Shown in pieces: positions 25,842 through 33,021 of a stretch of 64,000 bases of DNA. The stretch's first letter is position 1, and each line of letters starts with the position of its first letter. Below the pieces are notes generated by a model. The model searched no databases. It was not told the DNA's origin and worked only from the letters and a program-made list of their open reading frames with translations. The DNA comes from Deltaproteobacteria bacterium (lineage in GTDB: Bacteria > Myxococcota_A > UBA9042 > PHBI01), in the NCBI GenBank assembly GCA_020632715.1, contig JACKFA010000001.1, forward strand, positions 496,001-560,000. Reading direction: 5' to 3'. The position numbers were made by a program, and so were the translations under genes.

Positions 25842-26693
25842 TCAGCGGCGGCAGTGCCAGACGGCGCGGGCCGTGTGCTGCGCGCGGAAGTCGGGCGGCA
25901 CGTCGCAGCCGAGCTCGGCGCCGCCGAGGAGCAGCACGCCGCTCGGGCCGAGGCGGTCGCAGACGGCCTTCAGGACGGCGCGCTTCCGCGCCTCGGTGAA
26001 GTAGATGAGGACGTTCCGGAGCAGGACGAGGTCGAAGGGCCCGTCCGGGAGCGTCGTGGGGTCGTTGAGGTTCGCCCGCTGGAAGCGGACGCGACGCGTG
26101 ACCTCGGGCCGGAGGTGGCCGCCGCGGCCACCGGGGTGGACCTGCACGAAGCGGGCGCGCCGCTCGGGCGTGAGCCCGCGGCCGAGCTCGGCCTCGCCGT
26201 ACTCCGCGGCCAGCGCGACCGCGACGGCGTCGCTCGCGACGTCGGAGCCGACGATCTCGACCTCCCAGCCGTCGAGCTCCGGGAAGCGCTCGAGGAGCAG
26301 CATCGCGACGCTGTAAGGCTCCTGCCCGGTCGAGCAGGCGGCGCTCCAGATCCGGAGCCGCCGGAGCGGGCGCCGCGCCTCGATGAGGCCCGGGAGGATG
26401 TGCTCCTCGAGGGCCGCGAAGGCGCCGGGCTCGCGGAAGAACGACGTCTCGTTCGTCGTGAAGGCGTCGACGACGGCCTGGCGGACGCGCGCCTCACCGC
26501 GCTCGCGGAGGTGGGCGATGACCTCGGCCGCCCCCTCGAGCCCGAGCGTCAGCGCGAGGGGGCCGAGGCGGGAGTGGACGAGGTAGCCCTTCGTCGCCGA
26601 GAACGCGAAGCCGACCTCGGCCTCGAGCCACCCGGCGAGCCAGCGCATGTCCTCGCTCGAGGGCGGCGCGAAGCTCGGGAGCATCCGGTTCAC
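25842..26693 (-). CDS. cheR: Chemotaxis protein methyltransferase CheR
   Basis: 283 residues. N-terminal helical domain followed by the SAM-dependent methyltransferase fold: NETSFFRE (about residues 80-87), the SAM loop IWSAACSTGQEPYS and RNVLIYF are hallmark CheR segments. It methylates glutamates on chemoreceptors in the cytoplasm. It starts with GTG inside the receptor stop codon (GTGA), so it is co-translated with its likely substrate. No CheB, CheA or CheW is in the window, so signalling must use components elsewhere. Confidence 0.95.
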   Translation of the reverse strand: MNRMLPSFAPPSSEDMRWLAGWLEAEVGFAFSATKGYLVHSRLGPLALTLGLEGAAEVIAHLRERGEARVRQAVVDAFTTNETSFFREPGAFAALEEHILPGLIEARRPLRRLRIWSAACSTGQEPYSVAMLLLERFPELDGWEVEIVGSDVASDAVAVALAAEYGEAELGRGLTPERRARFVQVHPGGRGGHLRPEVTRRVRFQRANLNDPTTLPDGPFDLVLLRNVLIYFTEARKRAVLKAVCDRLGPSGVLLLGGAELGCDVPPDFRAQHTARAVWHCRR

Positions 26694-27904
26694 CCGCTCA
26701 TCCGGCTGAGGAAGGCGTCGACCTCGTTGGTCAGGCGCTCGGCCTGGCGGCTGATGTCGGCGGCTGACGCCTCGATGTCGTCGGCGCCCTGACGGGCCGC
26801 GGCGGCCTGGTCCTTGATGCAGCTCAGCTCGCCGACCACGGCGCGCGCGGTGATGGTCGCCTCCTCGGACGCCGAGGCGATGTGCTGCGTCGCGGCCTCC
26901 TGCTCGTGGATGGCCGTCGAGATGGTCGCCGCGAAGAGCTCGGCCTGCTCGAGGGCCTGCCCGATCCGCTCGATGGAGGTCCCGCCGCGCGCGCTCGCGG
27001 CCTTCATCGCGCTCACGCGCCCGGCGATGTCCTGGATGGACTTCGCGGTCTGGTTCGCGAGCTGCTTGACCTCGGAGGCGACGACCGCGAAGCCGCGGCC
27101 GTACTCGCCGGCGCGGGCGGCCTCGATGGCGGCGTTCAGCGCGAGGAGGTTCGTCTGGCGGGCGACGTCGCTGATGACCTCGACGACGCCCGACACGCTC
27201 GACGCGGCGCCCTCGAGGTCGGCCATGACGGCGACCGCGCTCTTCGCCTCGGAGGCCGCGGCGCGGGTCGACGCGGCCGAGCGCTCCGCCTGGCGGCTGA
27301 TCTCCGAGATGCTCGAGGTGAGCTCCTCGGCGGCGCTCGCGACGGCGTGGATGTTGGCGACGACCGACTCCGCGGCGGCGAGGCCGCGGTCGACGCGCTG
27401 CACGGTGTCCGCGGACGCCGCGGAGAGCGTCATCGCCGTGGCGTCGAGCTCCGTCGAGGCGCCGGCGAGCGTGGTGGACATGGTCTGGACGCCCTCGCGG
27501 AAGTCGTGGCCGAGGCCCTCGCGCTCCTCGCGCAGGCGCTCGACCTCGGTCGCGCGGTCGTGGATCCGCTCGAGGCAGGAGTTCACGTGCTGCCCGACGC
27601 GGAGGAAGGTGCCGGGCATGCCGTCGAGGATGTAGCGGCGGTAGTAGCGCCCGTCGATCGCGGCCTCGAGGGTCGCGATGGCGTCGCGCTGCGAGGTCTC
27701 CACGAGGTCGAGCATGGCGTTCAGCGCCGTGTAGAGCGGGCTCAGCGGGTCCTCGGGGGCGAGCTTCACCATGCGCCCGGAGAGGTCCCCGAGGACGGCG
27801 CGCTGGCAGAGATCGATGGCCTCCTGGAGCCGCGGCGAGGGCGCCGTGGTGGCGTCCGCGATCGCGCTGTCGTCGAGGAGCTCCGCTTCGTTCAGGACGT
27901 GCAT
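26690..27904 (-). CDS. Soluble methyl-accepting chemotaxis protein with HAMP-like N-terminal region
   Basis: 404 residues from the ATG at 27904, which follows GAGGAG; a longer frame to 27979 would overlap the PAS gene. There are no transmembrane helices. Residues of about 25-130 form two helical repeats separated by GDLSGRMV and DGRYYRR turns, resembling tandem HAMP domains. The signalling domain has the conserved hairpin tip ARQTNLLALNAAIEAARAGE...GRGFAVVASEV that contacts CheA and CheW. No C-terminal NWETF-type pentapeptide. With the adjacent Aer-type PAS gene it looks like a two-polypeptide redox or oxygen receptor. Confidence 0.92.
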   Translation of the reverse strand: MHVLNEAELLDDSAIADATTAPSPRLQEAIDLCQRAVLGDLSGRMVKLAPEDPLSPLYTALNAMLDLVETSQRDAIATLEAAIDGRYYRRYILDGMPGTFLRVGQHVNSCLERIHDRATEVERLREEREGLGHDFREGVQTMSTTLAGASTELDATAMTLSAASADTVQRVDRGLAAAESVVANIHAVASAAEELTSSISEISRQAERSAASTRAAASEAKSAVAVMADLEGAASSVSGVVEVISDVARQTNLLALNAAIEAARAGEYGRGFAVVASEVKQLANQTAKSIQDIAGRVSAMKAASARGGTSIERIGQALEQAELFAATISTAIHEQEAATQHIASASEEATITARAVVGELSCIKDQAAAARQGADDIEASAADISRQAERLTNEVDAFLSRMSG

Positions 27905-27920
27905 GTCGTGCTCCTCGGGC

Positions 27921-28472
27921 TCAGGCCGCGTGCCGGTGGGGGTTGGTGTCCGAGTGGATCGCGAAGATCCACTGCTCATAGGTGAGCCCGCGCTCGGCGA
28001 GGATCCGCTCGAGCACGGCCATGCCGGTCGCGCACTGGTCGTGCGGGCGCGCGCGCTTCTCCTCGGCGATGATCTGCCGGTAGATCGGCATGACGCGGTT
28101 CACGGCGGCCTGCGGGGCGGCGCGGCGGCAGGAGTGGTAGCCGATGATGGCGTTGGTGACCGGGTGGAAGTCGGGGGTCGCGTGGGCGAGCACCCAGTAG
28201 TGGTCGCCGTTCTTCGCGAGGTTCACGACGTAGGCGAAGACCTCGTTCCCGGCCTGCAGCTGGTTCCAGAAGTACCAGAAGAGGGAGCGCGGCATGTCGG
28301 GGTGGCGGACGATCGAGTGGGCGCTCGAGATGAGCTCCTCCTCGGAGTAGCCGCTCACGCGGATGAAGGTGTGGTCGGCGTAGACGATGACGCCCCGGGC
28401 GTCGGTCTTGCTGACGAAGAGGGTGCCTTCGGGCAGCGGGATCTCGACCCCGGTCGGGGTGGGGCGTGGCAT
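27921..28472 (-). CDS. Stand-alone Aer-type PAS domain sensor protein
   Basis: 183 residues from the ATG at 28472 (TTGGAG precedes); the longer frame adds an arginine-rich, improbable start. The PAS domain (about residues 14-115) closely follows the aerotaxis receptor pattern: DARGVIVYADHTFIRVSGYSEEEL, HSIVRHPDMPRSLFWYFW and KNGDHYWVLAHATPDF, the segments that in Aer hold FAD. A helical C-terminal region (residues 125-183) may dock on the receptor. It has no membrane or signalling domain, and lies 16 bases before the soluble chemoreceptor gene. Confidence 0.9.
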   Translation of the reverse strand: MPRPTPTGVEIPLPEGTLFVSKTDARGVIVYADHTFIRVSGYSEEELISSAHSIVRHPDMPRSLFWYFWNQLQAGNEVFAYVVNLAKNGDHYWVLAHATPDFHPVTNAIIGYHSCRRAAPQAAVNRVMPIYRQIIAEEKRARPHDQCATGMAVLERILAERGLTYEQWIFAIHSDTNPHRHAA

Positions 28473-28902
28473 GAGCAACTCCAAGCGTGTCAGGTGGGGC
28501 CGTCTTCGTCGACGCGTGGGGCCTCGTGCGGTCCCGCGTCGTGCGCGTATGCTTGATCGTGGCTGACACCACCCGCCCGAGCCGACGTGACCCGATGCGG
28601 CAGTGGACACACTCGATATCGAGCGCTCGTGTCCAGGTCTTGACCAGACTATGGCACCCGCGTGTCGCGTTTGTTACCGACGCGAGATCTCGTCGTCGCG
28701 GCGCGGCTCCGCGGGCGGCTCGGAGCCCGCGGCGCGCGCGTGGGGGCGCCGTCGGATCGCCGCGTTGTCCAGGTCCCCGGACGCCCCCAGGCGCACCGCG
28801 ACACCCACGGAGCGCGCGGGGTGCCCCCTGCCGCCCCGCGCCGCGCCCTCCGCGTCAGCCCGTGTCTTCCGCACGCCCCGTCGCGCTCGCGACGCGGCGA
28901 GG
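28473..28902. other. 430-bp intergenic region between the PAS operon and the DUF4157 gene
   Basis: No convincing gene on either strand; the open frames here are arginine-rich shadows. It should hold the promoter of the minus-strand PAS operon. A nested palindrome cluster lies at 28604-28635. A perfect 8-bp inverted repeat, CCGCGGGC and GCCCGCGG (28709-28732), could form a hairpin downstream of the DUF4157 gene. Confidence 0.6.
28604..28635. promoter_or_regulatory. Nested palindromes upstream of the chemosensory operon
   Basis: Outer arms TGGACAC (28604-28610) and GTGTCCA (28629-28635) enclose a perfect 12-bp palindrome CTCGATATCGAG (28612-28623) and an overlapping GAGCGCTC (28621-28628). It lies about 130 bases upstream of the PAS gene start. 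Dense symmetry of this kind suggests a protein-binding site, but no regulator is identified. Confidence 0.35.
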
Positions 28903-30957
28903 CTACGCCCAGGTCACCGGCACCTTCTCCGGGTTCAGGTCGCGCAGGAACTCGACGAGGAGCGTCAGCGCCTCGTCCCCGCTCTTCCCCGGGTAGCTGG
29001 CGATGGCCGCGAGCGCCTTGTCGCGCGTCATCCCCGACCACTTAGGCATCGTGCCGCTCGCCGCCTCGTAGCCGGCCTTCACGGCGGCGCCGTAGGTCTC
29101 GGTGAAGTGCTTCGTGACGTTGTCCCAGTAGCGCAGGTAGAGCGTGCGCTTGAGCACCAGGTCGTACTTCTCGAAGTCGCTCCCGAGCTCGCGCGCGAAG
29201 TTGCCGACGAGGTTCTGGAGGTGCGAGTACAGCACCGAGAGGGCGGCGCGGTCGATGTTCCCGTCCTTGAACGCCGCCTCGTAGACGCCCATCTGCGAGT
29301 CGACCGTGCCCTTGATCGTCTCGTAGTCCTTCGCGGCGTACTCCGAGTCCGTCGCGTAGCTCTCCTTCCCGGCCTGGTCGTTCGTGTAGACCGCGACGTG
29401 CTTGTCGTTCTTGCCGCCGCCGCGCCCGACCTTCTCGCGCGCCGCGTTCAGCTTCTCCTCGTTCGTGCCGCTCCCGCGCGACGCCTGCTCCCAGTTGCCC
29501 ACGTGGCGGAGCGAGCCGCTCGAGGCGTCGGGCGAGTAGCCGACGTAGGCCCAGATGCTCTTCACGTTCGGGAAGATGGCCTTGTACTGGTCGAGCTTGC
29601 CCTTCTGCCCGGTGTTGCAGGCCGACATGCAGAGGTCCTCGACCTGCCCCGTCGCGATCGGGAAGATCTGGTGCAGCACCGCGAGGCTCGAGAACGGGAT
29701 GTAGCCGTTGTCGTCACCCCAGAAGGACCAGCCGCCGCTGTGCCCCGAGAGCACGACGCGCTTGAAGAGGCACTGCCCCGTCTCCGCGCGGTAGAGCTGG
29801 CGCGCCATCTCGGCGAGCTCGTCCTTCGCCATGAAGTCGGCGCTCTTCAGGAAGGTCGTGAGCTGCTGCTTCTTCCCGTCCGGGAGCCCCTTCAGCGAGT
29901 CGACGAAGGCCTTCACGCCGTCCTCGGTGCCGAGGTCGACGTCGGCCCCGTCGACCGCGAGGTGACCCTGCTCCTTCGAGCCCTTGATGGCCGTCACCTT
30001 CGCGCCCTGCGACGCGAGGAGCGAGCTCTCCTTGTCGCGCGAGGCCGGGTTCATGCCGAGGTAGAGGATGTCGTTCGCCTTCACGAAGGCGTCGAGGCCC
30101 TTCCCGGCGGGCTCCATCGAGAGCCACTGCATGGTGATGTCGCCGACCTTCCCGTCGGCGTCGAGGCCCTTGCCGTGCTGCCAGGCGGCGATCTTCCGCA
30201 CCAGCTCCTCGTCGATGGCCGCGCTCGACGAGCCGACCACCGTCGCGATCTGCTGCCACACGGCGGGCTTGAGCCCCTTCCCCTTGTTGTAGGCGACGGC
30301 CGACGCGGCCTTGTTCCCCGGGAGGAGCTCGTTGTCGTTCGCGGGCGTCTGGGTGGTCGCCTGGTCCATCTGCACGGCCAGGCGCTGCACCGAGGCCGCC
30401 GCCCCGCCGCTCTTGTCGGCCGCGCCGAGCAGATCGGCCGCCGACTTGCCCTGCACCACGCGCTCCGCGACCGCGTCCGCGTGCTGCTCGTAGGCGTCGC
30501 CCACGCGCCCGACGCCGCCCGGCAGCGACACCCCGGCGCGCTGCTGCACCGCGTGCGCCGCCTCGTGCGCCGCCGTGAAGAGGTCCGGCGCGCTGCCGAA
30601 GGCCACGTGGTTCCCGGTCGCGTAGGCGTTCGCGCCCATCGCCTGGCTCGCGTCCGCCGCGCGGGCGTCGGTGTGCGCCTGCACGTTCGACACGTCGTGG
30701 GGGCCGAAGGCCGCCTGGATCTGCTGCTGGTACGGGAGCGCCTGGCCAGGGCCGGCGACGCCGCGCGCGGCGGCCTCCTGGACGCCCTGGGCGCCCGCGG
30801 CGCCGCCCTTCATCTGGACGGGCGCGAGCGCGGACTCCTGCTCGGCGAAGCCCTGGTCGCCGCGGAGCTGCTCCCGGCGCTGCGCGACGGCGGCGCCGGC
30901 CTGCGCCTCGAGGAGCTGGAGGGGGTTCTTGTCGTGCTGATCGTGGACGCGCGGCAT
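28903..30957 (-). CDS. DUF4157 (HEAAH) protein with peptidoglycan-binding-like and caspase/CHAT-like regions; candidate contractile-injection effector
   Basis: 684 residues, no signal peptide. Residues of about 75-170 are the DUF4157 domain: FGPHDVSNVQAHTD, ATGNHVAFG and the zinc motif HEAAH at 131-135, followed by EQHADAVAERV. Residues of about 245-280 (IAAWQHGKGLDADGKVGDITMQWL) resemble a peptidoglycan-binding repeat. Residues 398-490 carry VVLSGHSGG (His406) and DLCMSACNTG (Cys447), the His and Cys pattern of clan CD (caspase/CHAT-like) peptidases. The last 150 residues are helical and unrecognised. DUF4157 is a known mark of proteins loaded into extracellular contractile injection systems, so a toxin role is an attractive inference. 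No injection-system genes are in the window. GAGG precedes the ATG. Confidence 0.85.
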   Translation of the reverse strand: MPRVHDQHDKNPLQLLEAQAGAAVAQRREQLRGDQGFAEQESALAPVQMKGGAAGAQGVQEAAARGVAGPGQALPYQQQIQAAFGPHDVSNVQAHTDARAADASQAMGANAYATGNHVAFGSAPDLFTAAHEAAHAVQQRAGVSLPGGVGRVGDAYEQHADAVAERVVQGKSAADLLGAADKSGGAAASVQRLAVQMDQATTQTPANDNELLPGNKAASAVAYNKGKGLKPAVWQQIATVVGSSSAAIDEELVRKIAAWQHGKGLDADGKVGDITMQWLSMEPAGKGLDAFVKANDILYLGMNPASRDKESSLLASQGAKVTAIKGSKEQGHLAVDGADVDLGTEDGVKAFVDSLKGLPDGKKQQLTTFLKSADFMAKDELAEMARQLYRAETGQCLFKRVVLSGHSGGWSFWGDDNGYIPFSSLAVLHQIFPIATGQVEDLCMSACNTGQKGKLDQYKAIFPNVKSIWAYVGYSPDASSGSLRHVGNWEQASRGSGTNEEKLNAAREKVGRGGGKNDKHVAVYTNDQAGKESYATDSEYAAKDYETIKGTVDSQMGVYEAAFKDGNIDRAALSVLYSHLQNLVGNFARELGSDFEKYDLVLKRTLYLRYWDNVTKHFTETYGAAVKAGYEAASGTMPKWSGMTRDKALAAIASYPGKSGDEALTLLVEFLRDLNPEKVPVTWA

Positions 30958-31230
30958 GGGATCCTCGTGCCTTCTCGACGGTGGGTGGGGTCGACCCTCC
31001 GGCTCGCGCGCCCGTGGATACTTAGGCGGCGCGAGAGCCGATGGGCGTGCTCATGGGCCAGTCGCGCGCACCCGCGCGCGCTCGACCATGCGACCCCGAG
31101 ACCGTCCCTAAGGCACCAGATCAGCACGAATTATTGCGCGGTTCAATCTCGGAGTCGCTCTCGCCGCGACGTGAACGGACGCGTCGCCGGGCGACACGGC
31201 GGAGACGCAGGCGCCGCCTGCCCCCGCGCC

Positions 31231-32934
31231 TCAGGCGATGGCGGCGAGTGAGCCCTCTGCGCCGCGCTTGGCCCGGTCGGCTGCGCGCCGCTCGAGCGAC
31301 TCCGGCCACGCGGACGGATCGTCGGCGGGGTAGACCGCGAGGTCTGGTCCGCGCCGGGTGGCGGTCAGCTCCGACGGCTTCACGTCGAGGATCTGCGCGG
31401 CCGCGACGAGGCCCGAGATGGTCGCCCCGGCGACCCCGTGCGACACGGTGCTCGCGCCGCAGAGCGAGAGCCCCGGGAACGGCGAGCGCGTGGCGTACGC
31501 GCGCGGCCCGAGGTGCTTCAGCGTCTTCTCGGTGCCGTAGAGGTTGCCGGCGGTCGAGCGGCAGTAGTGCTCGTTCGTGAGCGGCGTCCCGAGCGAGGAG
31601 AACGTGACGCGCTCGCGGAGCCCGGGCACGACGCGCTCGAGGTCCCGCAGCATGACGTCGGTGAGCTCGCGCTTCATGGCCTCGTAGCTCTCGGGCCGCT
31701 CGCCGTAGCGGGAGCCGGCCCACTGCCGGAAGGCGTCGTAGGACACGAAGCCGAACGACTCCATCGTGTGGACGGACCCCTTCTGCTTGGTCGGGTCCTT
31801 GAGCGTCGGCACGGTCAGGAAGAGGCTCGGGAAGCCGGCCTTCACCGGGTCGAGCGTCGGTGCCGTGGCGGCGCGGTAGATCCCCTCGATGTCCGGCTCG
31901 CGGGCCCACCAGACGTTGCCGCTGTCGAGCCCGGCGGCGCGGACGTCCATGTCGACCGCGAGGAAGAGGGAGAGCGCCGAGATGGACCAGCGGGTCTTGT
32001 CGAGCCGGCGCCGGAGCCCGCGCGGGAGGCGCTCGCGGCCGACGAGCGCGCCGTAGGTGACGGCGGGATCGGCGTTCGAGACGACGTGCTTCGCGCGGAT
32101 GGTGGTGCCGTCCGCGAGGCGCACGCCGATGGCGCGGCTCTTCCGGCCCTCGCCGTCGAAGAGGATCGACGCGACCGGGGTCTTCACGCGGATCTCGCCG
32201 CCCTGGCGCTTGAGGGCCCGCGCGAAGGCGCGCGGGATCGCGAAGCCGCCGCCCTGCGGGTAGAAGCCGCCGTGGAAGTAGTGCGCCTGCACGGCGGCGT
32301 GGAGGGGCGCCGGGCAGCGGCTGGGCGGGAGGCCGTGGTCGCCGCCCTGGATCGTGAGGATCGTGCGCGCGACGGGGTCCTTGACGGTCTGCTCGAGGAC
32401 GGCCTGCATCGAGCGGAGCCCGTAGCGGAGGAGGTTCGGGAAGGCGAAGGGGAGGCGCCAGAGGTCACGCGGGCGGACGTCCGTCAGGCGGTCGAGCTCG
32501 CGCGCGAGGCCCGTCACGACGGCGAAGTAGCGCTCGAGGCCCCTCCGCTCGGCCGGGAAGCGCTCGATCATGCGCGCGAGGAAGGCCTCGCGGCCGCGCG
32601 GGATGGCGAAGGGCTCGGCGCCGCCTATGCGCACGTGGTCGAAGCCGTCCGGGTTGAGCTCGAAGAAGGTGAGGTCCCCCGAGACGCCGAGGCCTTCGTA
32701 CATGCGGCGCATCGACCCGCCGGGGCCGAGCTCGCCGATGTAGTGGACGCCGGGGCTGTAGCGGTGCCCCTCGAGCGTGAACGAGTGGCACCAGCCGCCG
32801 GGGACGTCGTGCTGCTCGAGCACGAGCACCTTCTCGCCGGCGTTCGCGAGGGCGAGGGCCGCGGCGAGGCCGCCGGCGCCCGAGCCGATGACGATGGCGT
32901 CCACGTCGGGGTGGGTCTTCTTCGAGGCGTTCAT
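31231..32934 (-). CDS. FAD-dependent phytoene desaturase/retinol saturase-like oxidoreductase
   Basis: 567 residues. The dinucleotide-binding motif GSGAGGLAAALALANAGEKVLVLEQ lies near residues 17-41 and the C-terminal FAD motif LCGASTVSHGVAGATISG near 500. Overall pattern (PGGWCHSF, GVHYIGELG) matches the CrtI/RetSat branch, which saturates or desaturates polyenes; it could act on carotenoids or fatty-acyl polyenes. No other carotenoid genes are nearby. AGGAGG precedes the ATG, and a good promoter overlaps a TetR-type operator upstream, so it is probably induced by a small ligand. Confidence 0.87.
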   Translation of the reverse strand: MNASKKTHPDVDAIVIGSGAGGLAAALALANAGEKVLVLEQHDVPGGWCHSFTLEGHRYSPGVHYIGELGPGGSMRRMYEGLGVSGDLTFFELNPDGFDHVRIGGAEPFAIPRGREAFLARMIERFPAERRGLERYFAVVTGLARELDRLTDVRPRDLWRLPFAFPNLLRYGLRSMQAVLEQTVKDPVARTILTIQGGDHGLPPSRCPAPLHAAVQAHYFHGGFYPQGGGFAIPRAFARALKRQGGEIRVKTPVASILFDGEGRKSRAIGVRLADGTTIRAKHVVSNADPAVTYGALVGRERLPRGLRRRLDKTRWSISALSLFLAVDMDVRAAGLDSGNVWWAREPDIEGIYRAATAPTLDPVKAGFPSLFLTVPTLKDPTKQKGSVHTMESFGFVSYDAFRQWAGSRYGERPESYEAMKRELTDVMLRDLERVVPGLRERVTFSSLGTPLTNEHYCRSTAGNLYGTEKTLKHLGPRAYATRSPFPGLSLCGASTVSHGVAGATISGLVAAAQILDVKPSELTATRRGPDLAVYPADDPSAWPESLERRAADRAKRGAEGSLAAIA

Positions 32935-32961
32935 GGGTTCCTCCTGCGCGAGGGAGCGCGC

Positions 32962-32990
32962 CTCATAACATTCGTTATCACGCCGAGCAA
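32962..32990 (-). promoter_or_regulatory. Sigma-70 promoter for the oxidoreductase gene
   Basis: On the minus strand, TTGCTC (32990-32985), an exact 17-base spacer and TATGAG (32967-32962). The predicted start is near 32955, leaving about 20 bases of leader with AGGAGG. The spacer contains a symmetric operator. Confidence 0.6.
32965..32978. promoter_or_regulatory. TetR-type operator candidate ATAAC-N4-GTTAT
   Basis: Perfect 5-bp arms ATAAC and GTTAT around ATTC, in an AT-rich island within very GC-rich DNA. It overlaps the -10 box and spacer of the oxidoreductase promoter, where a bound repressor would block RNA polymerase. The half-site form resembles TetR/AcrR-family operators; no TetR gene is in the window. 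Confidence 0.5.
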
Positions 32991-33021
32991 GCGTTCGGTG
33001 CCTCTTCGCGCGCGGCGCCGC

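Noticed and set aside
28651..28672. TGGCACCCGCGTGTCGCGT as a second sigma-54 promoter
   Set aside because: The -12 GC is not ten bases after the GG, a spacing that sigma-54 does not tolerate, and no + strand gene follows.
28709..28732. CCGCGGGC/GCCCGCGG hairpin as terminator of the DUF4157 gene
   Set aside because: It lies about 170 bases beyond the stop codon and has no T tract.
28603..31251. An 882-codon open frame on the + strand
   Set aside because: Antisense shadow of the DUF4157 gene, with repetitive Arg/Leu/Val composition and no ribosome site.
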